A DNA stretch of 34,454 nucleotides from Candidatus Nitrosomaritimum aestuariumsis. Lineage in GTDB: Archaea > Thermoproteota > Nitrososphaeria > Nitrososphaerales > Nitrosopumilaceae. The notes under the pieces were generated by a model. That model was not told the DNA's origin. It saw nothing but the letters and a program-made list of their open reading frames with translations, and searched no databases. The stretch covers positions 1 through 34,454 of the forward strand of contig JACEMX010000146.1 of assembly GCA_013867335.1 (NCBI GenBank), read 5' to 3'. Position numbers and translations under genes: made by a program. Positions 1 to 9,190 of the stretch are shown here, piece after piece. Position 1 is the stretch's first letter, and every line of letters starts with the position of its first letter.

Positions 1-420
1 TTCCTTTGGTTCATAGTTTCTTTTAGCATCAATTGCAACTACTACACATTGCCGTCCAAAAATTTCCATGAGTTCAGTGAGGAGTTTTGGATTTTTCACA
101 GCACCTGTATTAATTCCAACCTTATCTGCACCGTTTAGTAAAATATTGCGAGCATCCTCAAGAGAGTTTACTCCTCCTCCCACTGTAAAAGGAATGTTAA
201 TTACAGTTGCAACTTGTCTAACCAAATTTTTTATTGTTTCTCGTTTTTCCTCTGATGCTGTAATGTCCAGAAATACCAGCTCGTCAGCTCCTTCATCACT
301 GTACTGTTTTGCAAGTTCTACTGGATCTCCTGCGTCTTTAATTGATTTGAAATGAAGTCCCTTTACTACTCTGCCTTCTTTTACATCAAGGCATGGAATA
401 ATTCTTTTTGTTAGTGTCAT
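1..420 (-). CDS. hisF: Imidazole glycerol phosphate synthase subunit HisF (partial, runs off the window start)
   Basis: Reverse-strand translation from ATG at 420: [56 protein letters not shown]...; classic HisF N-terminus; 4-bp overlap with hisA. Confidence 0.95.
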   Translation of the reverse strand, partial: MTLTKRIIPCLDVKEGRVVKGLHFKSIKDAGDPVELAKQYSDEGADELVFLDITASEEKRETIKNLVRQVATVINIPFTVGGGVNSLEDARNILLNGADKVGINTGAVKNPKLLTELMEIFGRQCVVVAIDAKRNYEPKE

Positions 421-1121
421 GATAATTTTTTTGCCTCCTCAATTGAAATTTTGTTCTCATAAAGGGCTTTTCCTAAAATGACCCCAAATGGATTTTTTTC
501 TTTAACATTTTCTACATCTTTTGCATTAGAGATTCCGCCACTTGCAATGACATTGGCATTGAGATTGCAAGCTTTTTCCAAGAATTCTAAATCAGGACCT
601 TCAAGGGTTCCATCTCTATTGACATTGGTTAGTAAAAATTCGGTGAATCCCATTGCAAGAAAATCTTTGATTGAATCAATCAAGTCAATGTCGGTTCCTT
701 TTTGCCATCCATGAGTTACAATTTTGCCATCTTTGTGGTCAACTGAGATTACAATTTTTTCAGAGCCTAATTTTTCTAATAATTTTTTAAGAATTTCTTT
801 ATCTTTAAAGGCCAAAGTACCTATTACAATTCTTTTTGAGATATGAGCTGCATCCATAACTATTGATTCATCTCTTAGACCTCCTGCTATCTCAACTGGA
901 ATGCTGATATTTTCTATTATTTTTTTAATAATAGAAAGATTTGATCCCAATCCAAGGGTGGCATCAAGGTCAACGATATGAAGCATGTCTGCTCCATTTT
1001 TTTCCCATTTCTGGGCAATTTCAATTGGATTATCACTATAGACGGTTTTTTGTTTCGGATCCCCTTTGTAAAGTCGTACTACTTGTCCACTCATCAGATC
1101 AATTGCAGGAATTATTTTCAT
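417..1121 (-). CDS. hisA: HisA, phosphoribosylformimino-5-aminoimidazole carboxamide ribotide isomerase
   Basis: [21 protein letters not shown]..., [16 protein letters not shown] motifs; his operon context. Confidence 0.95.
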   Translation of the reverse strand: MKIIPAIDLMSGQVVRLYKGDPKQKTVYSDNPIEIAQKWEKNGADMLHIVDLDATLGLGSNLSIIKKIIENISIPVEIAGGLRDESIVMDAAHISKRIVIGTLAFKDKEILKKLLEKLGSEKIVISVDHKDGKIVTHGWQKGTDIDLIDSIKDFLAMGFTEFLLTNVNRDGTLEGPDLEFLEKACNLNANVIASGGISNAKDVENVKEKNPFGVILGKALYENKISIEEAKKLS

Positions 1122-1726
1122 TTCTTACACTCGTTTAGAAAATTTTCAATCATAATAGTTCCAACTTTTCCTGATTTTTCTGGGTGAAATTGTGTTCCAA
1201 AAAAGTTGTCCTTCTCAACTACTGCTGGAACTTTAATCCCATAATCAGACTCTGCTGTAATTACATCATCTGATGTGGGTTTTGCTCTAAAAGAATGAAC
1301 AAAGTAAACCCATGATCCTTCCTTTACACCTTCAAGTATTTTTCCGGGTTTTTTTATCTCCAAATCATTCCATCCCATGTGAGGAACTTTTAGTGTTGGA
1401 GGTAGTTCAATTACTTCTCCACCAATTACGTTGAGCCCTTTTTCATGTCCTTCTTCGCTTTTCTCAAAAAACATCTCCATTCCAAGGCAGATTCCTAATA
1501 CAGGAGTTGTGTCTTTTACATAATCTTTGAATTGGATTTTGGAATGTTCGTTAATGCTTTTGATAGCTGGATCAAAGTTACCAACTCCGGGTAGTAGTAG
1601 ACCAGAGTAGTGATTAGGCTCATCAAATGTTGTAATAACATCTACCGTAGCTCCTGCGTTTTCTAGAGAGTTTTTGAGGCTGAAAATGTTTCCAGCACCA
1701 TAATCAAATATTGCTACACTTACCAT
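1118..1726 (-). CDS. hisH: Imidazole glycerol phosphate synthase glutaminase subunit HisH
   Basis: FDYGAGNIFSLKNSL, GICLGMEMFFEKSEE (nucleophile Cys), TQFHPEKSG. Confidence 0.95.
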   Translation of the reverse strand: MVSVAIFDYGAGNIFSLKNSLENAGATVDVITTFDEPNHYSGLLLPGVGNFDPAIKSINEHSKIQFKDYVKDTTPVLGICLGMEMFFEKSEEGHEKGLNVIGGEVIELPPTLKVPHMGWNDLEIKKPGKILEGVKEGSWVYFVHSFRAKPTSDDVITAESDYGIKVPAVVEKDNFFGTQFHPEKSGKVGTIMIENFLNECKK

Positions 1727-2322
1727 TACATTGAACCTTTTGTACTTGGAATTCCTTTTTGTTTTTTATCGTATGATGAAGCTGTTCTGAAGGCAACTGC
1801 TAGTGATTTGATTGCAGATTCAACTTTGTGGTGGTCGTTTTCCCCATACTTTACAGTGAGGTGGATACAGCTGTTTAGATTTTGAAGCAAAGATTGGAAA
1901 AAGTGTTCCAAATCCTCTTTTGATACATCCTCGATTTTATTGCGTTTGATAGATAAAACCAATTTCCAAAAAGGTCTTTTTACCAGATCTATTGATGCTT
2001 CTGCCAGAGATTCATCCATTGGAACAGAAGCATAGCTGAATCTAGTAATTCCACTTCGATTTCCTAGCGCTTTATCAACTGCAAGACCAATAGTTATTGC
2101 AGTATCTTCAATTAAGTGATGTTCAATCTTATCATTTGATTTTGCATTTACTTTGAGATCCATCATTGAATGTTTCCCAAATGATGTGATCAAGTGATCA
2201 AGAAAGTTAATTCCTGTGTTAATTGAGGTTTTTCCTGCACCATCTAAATTTACAGAGACTGAAATTGTTGTTTCCTTTGTTTTTCTATTAAGAGTGCTTT
2301 TTCTTGCTTTCATGTTTACCAC
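1726..2322 (-). CDS. hisB: Imidazoleglycerol-phosphate dehydratase (monofunctional HisB)
   Basis: [27 protein letters not shown]-type metal-binding His motifs ([21 protein letters not shown]). Confidence 0.95.
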   Translation of the reverse strand: MVNMKARKSTLNRKTKETTISVSVNLDGAGKTSINTGINFLDHLITSFGKHSMMDLKVNAKSNDKIEHHLIEDTAITIGLAVDKALGNRSGITRFSYASVPMDESLAEASIDLVKRPFWKLVLSIKRNKIEDVSKEDLEHFFQSLLQNLNSCIHLTVKYGENDHHKVESAIKSLAVAFRTASSYDKKQKGIPSTKGSM

Positions 2323-2339
2323 AGAAGATTAACTCTACC

Positions 2340-3314
2340 TCATTCTAAATTTAATACCTTCGGTAGTAATTCTATTGAATCTAGTACTAGTTGGGCACCA
2401 TTTTTTTCAAATAAATCTAGTTTTTGTGAAGGATTTTTGCTTGTTCCTATTATCCCACAAAAGTTAGTTTTGTGTCCTTGCTCAGTTGCTTTTTTAGCCA
2501 TGATCAAGTCCTCCATTGAATCGCCCACATAAAGAGAGTTTTTAGTATTCATTGCCTTAATTGAGCGAATTAGTGATTCAGGGTTAGGTTTTGCAAGACT
2601 TCTTGGTTCATCTTCTAAAAAGGCAGAATTATTTACATCAAACTCTTCTAACAAATTTCTGAGTGAATATCTAACTGATTCTTTTCCTCGTCCAGTTACA
2701 ATTCCTATTTTTGAGTTGTATTTTGATTTTAATTTAGAAATTAATGATGCATTTACTATGACAAGATCATTTTCAATTAATCCAGGAGTTGAGAATTCAG
2801 ATTTGTTATTGAAAAGTTTTTCATATAATTCTGGTCCATAAAATAATTGATCAAAGATTTTGTATAAGGGATTGTCATGATGAGTTCCTGGATATGACAG
2901 ATGATTTTTAATTTCATCAAAATTAATAATTTTTTCAAGGTATTTTTCTGTAGAAATAATACCTGATGTATCACAGTTTTTAATAACTTCAAAAATAAAC
3001 TCTAGTTGATCTCTTTTAGTTTTTTTTGCTACAAAAATTGAAATGATTGCAGCATATGCCAAATCTACTTCATCATTGAATCCTCCAGTTGATTTGAATC
3101 CATCTATAATTTTAGAATCAATACTAATTGCATCAGTAATGTTTGAAAATTTTTCCAAAACATATTTTGTGGTTTTATCAATAGTTAGATCATAGGATTT
3201 TGTAATATCAATTAAAACACCATCACAATCAAAAATTATTCCGTCACTGTTTGTAAGGGAATCAATTATCGAGTCATCTAGATAGATTCCAGGTTGATAT
3301 TCAGATAAAGTCAT
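2340..3314 (-). CDS. HAD-superfamily hydrolase in the his operon; candidate histidinol-phosphate phosphatase
   Basis: HAD motif I FDCDGVLID, motif III K in LAKPNPESL, motif IV YVGDSMEDLIMAKKA; located between hisC and hisB. Confidence 0.85.
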   Translation of the reverse strand: MTLSEYQPGIYLDDSIIDSLTNSDGIIFDCDGVLIDITKSYDLTIDKTTKYVLEKFSNITDAISIDSKIIDGFKSTGGFNDEVDLAYAAIISIFVAKKTKRDQLEFIFEVIKNCDTSGIISTEKYLEKIINFDEIKNHLSYPGTHHDNPLYKIFDQLFYGPELYEKLFNNKSEFSTPGLIENDLVIVNASLISKLKSKYNSKIGIVTGRGKESVRYSLRNLLEEFDVNNSAFLEDEPRSLAKPNPESLIRSIKAMNTKNSLYVGDSMEDLIMAKKATEQGHKTNFCGIIGTSKNPSQKLDLFEKNGAQLVLDSIELLPKVLNLE

Positions 3315-4381
3315 CTTAATAGATCACGAATAGCTAACAAAAATCTGGAATTCATTTCTTTGGTTCCAATGGTTACCCTTAGACATCCTTCATGGTTTCC
3401 AATTTTTCCTAATTTTCTAATGGAAATTCCTTGCTCAAATAAGGCTGTAAATACGCGTTGATAGGAGCCGTGAGCGTCAAATAGTACAAAATTAGCCTCA
3501 GAATCAAAGACCTCAAAAGTATTGTATTTCTGAAGAGTTTCAATTATTCGCTGTCTTTCTTTTTTGATAATTTCTACAGAGTCCTTCATTTGTTGAGGTT
3601 TTTCTACAGCTAAAATTCCAGCCTCAATTGTAAGTGTGCTTAGTGGATATGGGTATTGTAAAACTTTGGTGAATGCTTCAGTAAATTGCTTGTTAGCAAT
3701 AAAGTATCCTAGTCTTAATCCTGCCAGTCCAAATGATTTGGATAAGGTTTGAACTACAATTAGATTTGGTTGTGTTTTTACCATGTTTGCCAAAGAGTAT
3801 TTGCTAAACTCTCCATATGCTTCATCAATTATTACCAATCCATCAAATGATTTTACAAGTTTTTGTAAATCAGCTTTTGAAAATTGGAATCCAGTAGGAT
3901 TGTTTGGAGAATCAAGATAGAGAATATCTGCATTTTTTGATTGTTTTTTAAATTCAGCGACATTTAATTTCATATCATTTGAGAAGGGTAGGGCAATCAT
4001 AGGAATAGAATAAAGTTTGCATCTTTCTTCAAAAAATCCAAATGTTGGATTTGATGTTAGTACTTTGGTTTTTGTTGTAGCAAAATTAGCTAATATCAAA
4101 TCTAATATTTGATCAGAGCCATTTCCAACTCCAATCATTGAAGAAGGTATTTTGATAAATTTTCCTATGGCCTGAATTAATCGTTCTACTCCACCTAATG
4201 GATATTCGCGTACATCAGATTTTTTTTTGGCGCCAGAAATTAAATCATTTTGAAACTGTTTGGAGATTACATAATTTTCATTGGAATCAAGTTTTAGGGA
4301 ATCTTGTTGTAATTCAGGTTTCTCATATCCTCCTATTGACAACAAATCATTGATTTTTTTTTCATACCAATTCGTTTTCAT
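3311..4381 (-). CDS. hisC: Histidinol-phosphate aminotransferase
   Basis: LDSNENY, GVGNGSDQILDLI, DSPNNPTG, DEAYGEF, QTLSKSFGLAGLRLGY (PLP Lys). Confidence 0.92.
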   Translation of the reverse strand: MKTNWYEKKINDLLSIGGYEKPELQQDSLKLDSNENYVISKQFQNDLISGAKKKSDVREYPLGGVERLIQAIGKFIKIPSSMIGVGNGSDQILDLILANFATTKTKVLTSNPTFGFFEERCKLYSIPMIALPFSNDMKLNVAEFKKQSKNADILYLDSPNNPTGFQFSKADLQKLVKSFDGLVIIDEAYGEFSKYSLANMVKTQPNLIVVQTLSKSFGLAGLRLGYFIANKQFTEAFTKVLQYPYPLSTLTIEAGILAVEKPQQMKDSVEIIKKERQRIIETLQKYNTFEVFDSEANFVLFDAHGSYQRVFTALFEQGISIRKLGKIGNHEGCLRVTIGTKEMNSRFLLAIRDLLR

Positions 4382-5652
4382 TCTATTCTTCCTCTTACTG
4401 CTTCATAGTGGTTTGGTAGACCTTCTGCTTTAGTAAACACATCAAGATAATTTGCAATTTTAGACAAGGATTTCCTAGTTGCACTAACTTGGGTGTTAAT
4501 CTTGATAAAATCAAGAACTGATAGGGACCCTCGTGTCTTTCCAAATCCATTTGTAGGTAAAATATGATTTGAGCCTAAAATATAGTCACTAGCAGAAGAA
4601 GGAGTGTCATTTCCAAGCAAAACTAATCCTGGAGTAGTGATTTTTGATGCCAGATTTTGAGAGTTTCTAGTCATGATTTGAAGGTGTTCTGGTGCTAATT
4701 CATTTGCGAGTTTGATCATATCTGATTGATTCTTACAAATTGCAATGAAGCCGTTTTGTTTAAGGCTCTTTTTTACAAATTCTGATCTTTTAATTTTTGA
4801 AATTAACCCTTCAATTGATTGGTTAACAGATTTTGCTAATTTTTCTGAATTCGTAACAAGATAACAAAAAGTATCACTACTGTGCTCTGCTTGAGAAATC
4901 AAGTCTAGAGCTATGTAATTTGGATTTGCAGAATCATCAGCAATAACTCCTAATTCTGTAGGACCTGCAAGCATATCAATGGCAGTACTATCACTAACGA
5001 CTGATTTGGCTGCAGTTACAAAAGCACCTCCTGGTCCTACAATTTTTTCAACTTTCTTTATTGATTTTGTTCCAAAAGACAGTGCTGCAATTGCTTGGGC
5101 ACCTCCAACTTTGTAAATTTCATCTGCACCACAAATATCTGCAGCAACAACGGTTAGCGCATTAATTTTTCCATTAGAGTCAGGGGGAGAAACAACAACT
5201 ATTCTTTTTACTCCTGCAACTTTTGCTGGAGTCACAGACATTATAACAGAGCTAGGGTATTTTGCAAGTCCTCCTGGAATATAGCACCCAATATTTTGTA
5301 ACGGTACAAATTTTTTAGAAATTTTCACTCCATCATTATTTATGACTATATTCTTAAGGTTAGACTTGATTGAGATTTCAGTCTTTTGTAATCTCATTTT
5401 TGCAATTTTAATTGCGTTAATTTCTTGTTTTGATACTTTGTTGTAAGCATTTTCTATTTCTTTTTTTGATACTCGCAGGTTAGAGAGTTTAGCTCCACTG
5501 AATTTTTTTTCATATTTTTTTACTGCCAAGTCTCCATCTTTCTGAACTTTTTTTATGATGGATTCTACTATTTTCTTGTTTTTTTGAGGCTGTTTTGGTA
5601 TTATTTTAGCTGCAAATTTTTCAATATTGGTTACTTGAATTATTTTCATCAA
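4378..5652 (-). CDS. hisD: Histidinol dehydrogenase
   Basis: YIPGGLAKYPSSVIMSVTPAKVAGV, VGGAQAIAALSFGT, VGPGGAFVTAAK, MLAGPTELGV, AEHSSDT. Confidence 0.95.
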   Translation of the reverse strand: MMKIIQVTNIEKFAAKIIPKQPQKNKKIVESIIKKVQKDGDLAVKKYEKKFSGAKLSNLRVSKKEIENAYNKVSKQEINAIKIAKMRLQKTEISIKSNLKNIVINNDGVKISKKFVPLQNIGCYIPGGLAKYPSSVIMSVTPAKVAGVKRIVVVSPPDSNGKINALTVVAADICGADEIYKVGGAQAIAALSFGTKSIKKVEKIVGPGGAFVTAAKSVVSDSTAIDMLAGPTELGVIADDSANPNYIALDLISQAEHSSDTFCYLVTNSEKLAKSVNQSIEGLISKIKRSEFVKKSLKQNGFIAICKNQSDMIKLANELAPEHLQIMTRNSQNLASKITTPGLVLLGNDTPSSASDYILGSNHILPTNGFGKTRGSLSVLDFIKINTQVSATRKSLSKIANYLDVFTKAEGLPNHYEAVRGRIE

Positions 5653-6644
5653 TTTTCTTCATCACGTTTAATCTCCTCAAGTTCTAAAATTTGTCGTGGT
5701 TCATGAACTACAAGTCCTTGAGCAATTTTCCTTAACTTGGGGATTAGTTTGTGATATTCTTCTTTCCTGATGACAGTGTTTACTCCAAACCAACCATCTT
5801 CACTTAAGGGACTAACAGTAGGTCTTTTGAGTGATGGCATTTGTTTTAATAATTTTTTGAGATTATTTTCTTCAACATTAAGATAAATGTGGAGGTATTT
5901 TCTGCCGTGTACTGCTCCTCTCATCAAAGTTACAATATCAAAGATTTTTTCCCGTTTTTTTGGATCTTTAAGAGATTTTTTGTTAACTATAAGGTGAGCA
6001 GTAGAAGTAAGAACTTCATCGACAATTTTTAATTTATTTTGTTTTAGAGTAGTTCCTGTTTCAGTTACATCCATTATTGCATCTACATCTTCAGGAGGTT
6101 TTGCCTCGGTGGCTCCAAAAGACAAATGAATTTGTACATTTTTGTTTGTCCCTAATCTTACCCATGGAGTGACTATTAGAGGATCTTTTGAGCCATAGTA
6201 TTTCTTATACGATTTTGATTCTTTTAGAAATTTTGAGGCAGTTGTAAGATATTCAGAGGAAATACGAAGAATTTTTTTCTTTTTTGCATAATCTGCAATC
6301 ATTGCATCAAGATTTTTGTAAGAATATTTATCAGGAAATGCAATAACTAATCTAATTTTCCCATATTCCAAATCTAAAATTGGTTCAACATCTGCCTTTG
6401 TTTCTCCTACCCAGTCTTTTCCTGTAATTCCTACATCATACAATCCTTCAGATACTAAAGTTGGAATTTCTTGAGGTCTAAGCATCTTTACAATAATATT
6501 TGGATCATCCAAGAACACACGGTAAGTTCTACTTTTTCTGTTGACTTTGGTCCAGGATCTCTCTAAAAGTTTGAATGTTGCATCCTCAAGACTGCCTTTG
6601 GGTATTGCAAACTTTACCTGAGACATTGTAAATTTTTTCATCAA
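5649..6644 (-). CDS. hisG: ATP phosphoribosyltransferase (long form HisG)
   Basis: KFAIPKGSLEDATFKLLERS, DVGITGKDWV, DVTETGTTLKQN; ~330 aa with C-terminal regulatory region. True start may be the internal Met (MSQVKFAIPKG). Confidence 0.92.
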   Translation of the reverse strand: MMKKFTMSQVKFAIPKGSLEDATFKLLERSWTKVNRKSRTYRVFLDDPNIIVKMLRPQEIPTLVSEGLYDVGITGKDWVGETKADVEPILDLEYGKIRLVIAFPDKYSYKNLDAMIADYAKKKKILRISSEYLTTASKFLKESKSYKKYYGSKDPLIVTPWVRLGTNKNVQIHLSFGATEAKPPEDVDAIMDVTETGTTLKQNKLKIVDEVLTSTAHLIVNKKSLKDPKKREKIFDIVTLMRGAVHGRKYLHIYLNVEENNLKKLLKQMPSLKRPTVSPLSEDGWFGVNTVIRKEEYHKLIPKLRKIAQGLVVHEPRQILELEEIKRDEEN

Positions 6645-6663
6645 CTAGCCATATAATAGGATT

Positions 6664-7920
6664 TTAAATTTCATTTACCAATTCTTTAGCTTTATCCAAT
6701 GAGATATTTTTCTCTTCAATCATTTTTTGAACAATTTTATCAATTTGTTCATTTGCAGCTCCTGCAGCAGCAGCCAAATTTCTAGCGTGTAATCTCATGT
6801 GTCCTTTTTGTATTCCTTCAGTAGACAGTGCTCTAATTGCACTGTAGTTTTGTGCCAATCCAGTTGCTGTCATTATACATGCAAGCTCTTGGGCAGAAGT
6901 GGCTCCAAGAATCTTGTTGCATATTTTTGCAGTAGGATGAACGTTTGCAATTCCACCAACAATTCCAACAGATAATGGTAATTCCAGGGATCCTACTAGA
7001 TTCCCATTTTCATCTTTAGACCATTTACTTAAAGATCTATATCGACCAGAATTTGCAGCATATGCATTTGCTGCTGCCTCAATAGCACGACTATCTTGTC
7101 CGGTTGCATTTGCAACAGCAATGGTCCCGTTCATAATTCCTTTGTTGTGAGTGACTGCTCTAAATACATCATTGTCTGCAAATTGGAATGCAGAAATTAT
7201 GTTATCAACTACATCTTCACCTCCAACAGCATCTTTTTCAAAAACTGCCTTGGCTCTTGCCATCCTTCTTGTTGAATAATTTGATAATATACGTAACAAA
7301 GAACGGCCACCTGTAATTTGCTCTAAAAAGGGAGAAACTCCTTCACACATGGTATTAGTTACGTTTGCACCCATTGCATCTCCAACATCAATTAGTAATT
7401 CTACTATGAGCATTTTTCCTTGCGGAGTTTCAATTTCTTTACATGATACTTCCTTGGCACCTTTACCCATTTTTGATAAGGTATTACTCTTAGAATTTGC
7501 AAGTTTTAGGATTTCATCAGTAGAATTTTTGATTTTTATGATAGCGTCTGAATTATCTACATCCAATATCTGAATTTGTCCTATACTGTATGACTCATCA
7601 GCTTCTACCTCAAATCCTCCTAGGATACGAGCAACCTTGGCACCTTTGGAAGCTGCTGCAATTACAGATGGCTCTTCAATAACCATAGGAATAACATAGT
7701 CTTTTCCATTAATTTTGAAATTTGTTGCAATCCCTAAAGGTAAAGAAAATGTACCAATAGCATTTTCCACCATCTTGTCTGCTTTTTCAAAAGAGATTCC
7801 ACCGTTGGGGTTTTCTAATATTTTTATTTCTTCATCAGACAAGTCGGCAAAGTTTTTGATAATATCTAATCTTTCAGATCTTGATTTTTCAAAAAATTTT
7901 GAAATTGATGAATCCTTCAT
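6664..7920 (-). CDS. Hydroxymethylglutaryl-CoA reductase, class II-like
   Basis: ENAIGTFSLPLGIATNFKINGKDYVIPMVIEEPSVIAAAS and DVGDAMGANVTNTMCEGVSPFLEQITGGRSLLRILSN resemble class II enzymes. Confidence 0.9.
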   Translation of the reverse strand: MKDSSISKFFEKSRSERLDIIKNFADLSDEEIKILENPNGGISFEKADKMVENAIGTFSLPLGIATNFKINGKDYVIPMVIEEPSVIAAASKGAKVARILGGFEVEADESYSIGQIQILDVDNSDAIIKIKNSTDEILKLANSKSNTLSKMGKGAKEVSCKEIETPQGKMLIVELLIDVGDAMGANVTNTMCEGVSPFLEQITGGRSLLRILSNYSTRRMARAKAVFEKDAVGGEDVVDNIISAFQFADNDVFRAVTHNKGIMNGTIAVANATGQDSRAIEAAANAYAANSGRYRSLSKWSKDENGNLVGSLELPLSVGIVGGIANVHPTAKICNKILGATSAQELACIMTATGLAQNYSAIRALSTEGIQKGHMRLHARNLAAAAGAANEQIDKIVQKMIEEKNISLDKAKELVNEI

Positions 7921-7921
7921 T

Positions 7922-9016
7922 TTATTTCAATATCCTCAATAGTTTATCATCCATTCTATCTGGAAAACCTTTTCCATCAGTATTTGAAGTAATTACATAA
8001 AGACTTCCATCTGGACCTTGTGCTACATCCCTAATTCTACCTGCTCCACTTAGAATGCTCTTTTGAGATTTCAACCCTTCTTCCAAGTCTAATTGATAAA
8101 GATTTGAGGCACGTAATGAGGTCATAATAAAGGAGTGTTCTAAATCAAGGGCATCTCCATAATAAAAGAGGATTCCTCCCATTTCTATTCCCGGATCATA
8201 ACACATTACTGCACCTTCAAATTGCTCTGTTTTTAGACATTCATTTTCAGGCCAACCAAAATTTTTTCCTGGTTGAATAAGATTAATTTCATCATTTTTT
8301 TCAGGTCCTAGTTCTGCAGCATACATATTTCCTGCTTCATCCCATGTTAGACCTTGCGGATTTCTAAATCCATAAGAGTATACAGGTGAATTTGAAAAAG
8401 GATTATCATCTGGAATTGTTCCATCATCATTTAATCTCAGAATTTTTCCAGCCAAAGAATTTAGATCCTGTGGAAGATGAGATGCATCAGACACAGTTCC
8501 AGTGCCAACGTATAATTTTTCATCTGGACCAAATTTTAAAAATCCACCATTGGTAAAAACTGAACCCGGAATTTTATCAAAAATTGTTGTAGCGTCTTGA
8601 AGTTTATTATCAGATTCTGTAATTCTGATTACTTTGTTCCACAAAGTTTCATTCTCTTCATATGTTAGAAAAACATAGAGAAAGTGATTGTTAGTATAAT
8701 CTGGATGAGTTGTAATTCCTAATAATCCACCATCAAAAACTTCTGCGGGACGAAATGTGGCTAGAGGCTCTTCTAACAATTCATTATTTTGAATTACTCT
8801 AATTCTACCTTCTTTTTCTGTAACAAAGATTTTTTCATCAGATACTGCTATTGAGCGTGGATTTTCTAGATTTTCTGCAAGAACTGCAACTGAGTTATCT
8901 TCGACTGTTGCAGATGGTGGTTCTGGTAAAGGGATTGGATCATCCTCAGATGTTAATACGAAAATTGAAAAAATGATTGCACCTACAATTCCTGCAATCC
9001 TTAATCTTTTATCCAC
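7922..9016 (-). CDS. Soluble aldose/glucose-sorbosone dehydrogenase family (PQQ-type beta-propeller), membrane-anchored or secreted
   Basis: N-terminal hydrophobic segment (IAGIVGAIIFSIFVLTS); GLLGITTHPDY, GTGTVSDASHLPQDLNSLAGKILRLNDDGTIPDDNPF, YSYGFRNPQGLTWD; GTG start. Confidence 0.85.
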   Translation of the reverse strand: MDKRLRIAGIVGAIIFSIFVLTSEDDPIPLPEPPSATVEDNSVAVLAENLENPRSIAVSDEKIFVTEKEGRIRVIQNNELLEEPLATFRPAEVFDGGLLGITTHPDYTNNHFLYVFLTYEENETLWNKVIRITESDNKLQDATTIFDKIPGSVFTNGGFLKFGPDEKLYVGTGTVSDASHLPQDLNSLAGKILRLNDDGTIPDDNPFSNSPVYSYGFRNPQGLTWDEAGNMYAAELGPEKNDEINLIQPGKNFGWPENECLKTEQFEGAVMCYDPGIEMGGILFYYGDALDLEHSFIMTSLRASNLYQLDLEEGLKSQKSILSGAGRIRDVAQGPDGSLYVITSNTDGKGFPDRMDDKLLRILK

Positions 9017-9039
9017 GAAGGTTTCATCCCTTCAAATCC

Positions 9040-9049
9040 TATTAATTAC
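9040..9049 (-). promoter_or_regulatory. Probable TATA box for the sugar dehydrogenase/hmgr transcript
   Basis: On the minus strand, AATTAATA-like AT-rich element centred about 29 nt upstream of the GTG start at 9016. Confidence 0.4.
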
Positions 9050-9068
9050 TTTCAAGGATTTGATAACG

Positions 9069-9078
9069 CGTATATACG
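9069..9078 (+). promoter_or_regulatory. TATA box for the tRNA gene
   Basis: Palindromic cgTATATAcg centred about 26 nt upstream of the tRNA 5' end. Confidence 0.55.
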
Positions 9079-9099
9079 GCACGTTTTCATTTACGGATC

Positions 9100-9189
9100 A
9101 GCGGGGTGGGGAAGTCAGACTATTTAGGGCTAGGTCATCCCGGCGGGCTCATAACCCGCAAATCAGTAGTTCAAATCTACTCCCCGCTA
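9100..9189 (+). tRNA. tRNA-Met (CAT), probable initiator, with a 15-nt D-loop intron (9119-9133)
   Basis: Acceptor AGCGGGG/CCCCGCT, D-stem GGGA/TCCC, anticodon arm GCGGG-CTCATAA-CCCGC (anticodon 9150-9152), T-arm AGTAG-TTCAAAT-CTACT, discriminator A, no encoded CCA. A1:U72 and three G:C pairs at the base of the anticodon loop are archaeal initiator features. Confidence 0.92.
9119..9133 (+). other. tRNA intron (actatttagggctag) in the D-loop
   Basis: Removing it restores D-loop agtcaGGtca. BHB: core helix 9113-9116 AGUC with 9128-9131 GGCU; 3-nt bulges 9117-9119 (AGA) and 9132-9134 (AGG); outer pairs A9112:U9135 and G9111:C9136; inner pairs C9120:G9127 and U9121:A9126. Confidence 0.85.
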
Positions 9190-9190
9190 C

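Noticed and set aside
68-355. Plus-strand ORF of 95 aa over hisF
   Set aside because: Antisense to a clear HisF coding sequence; no recognisable domain.
9100-9189. tRNA-Ile2 (CAT to lysidine/agmatidine type) or elongator Met
   Set aside because: A1:U72 and the three G:C pairs (GGG/CCC) of the anticodon stem fit an archaeal initiator better.
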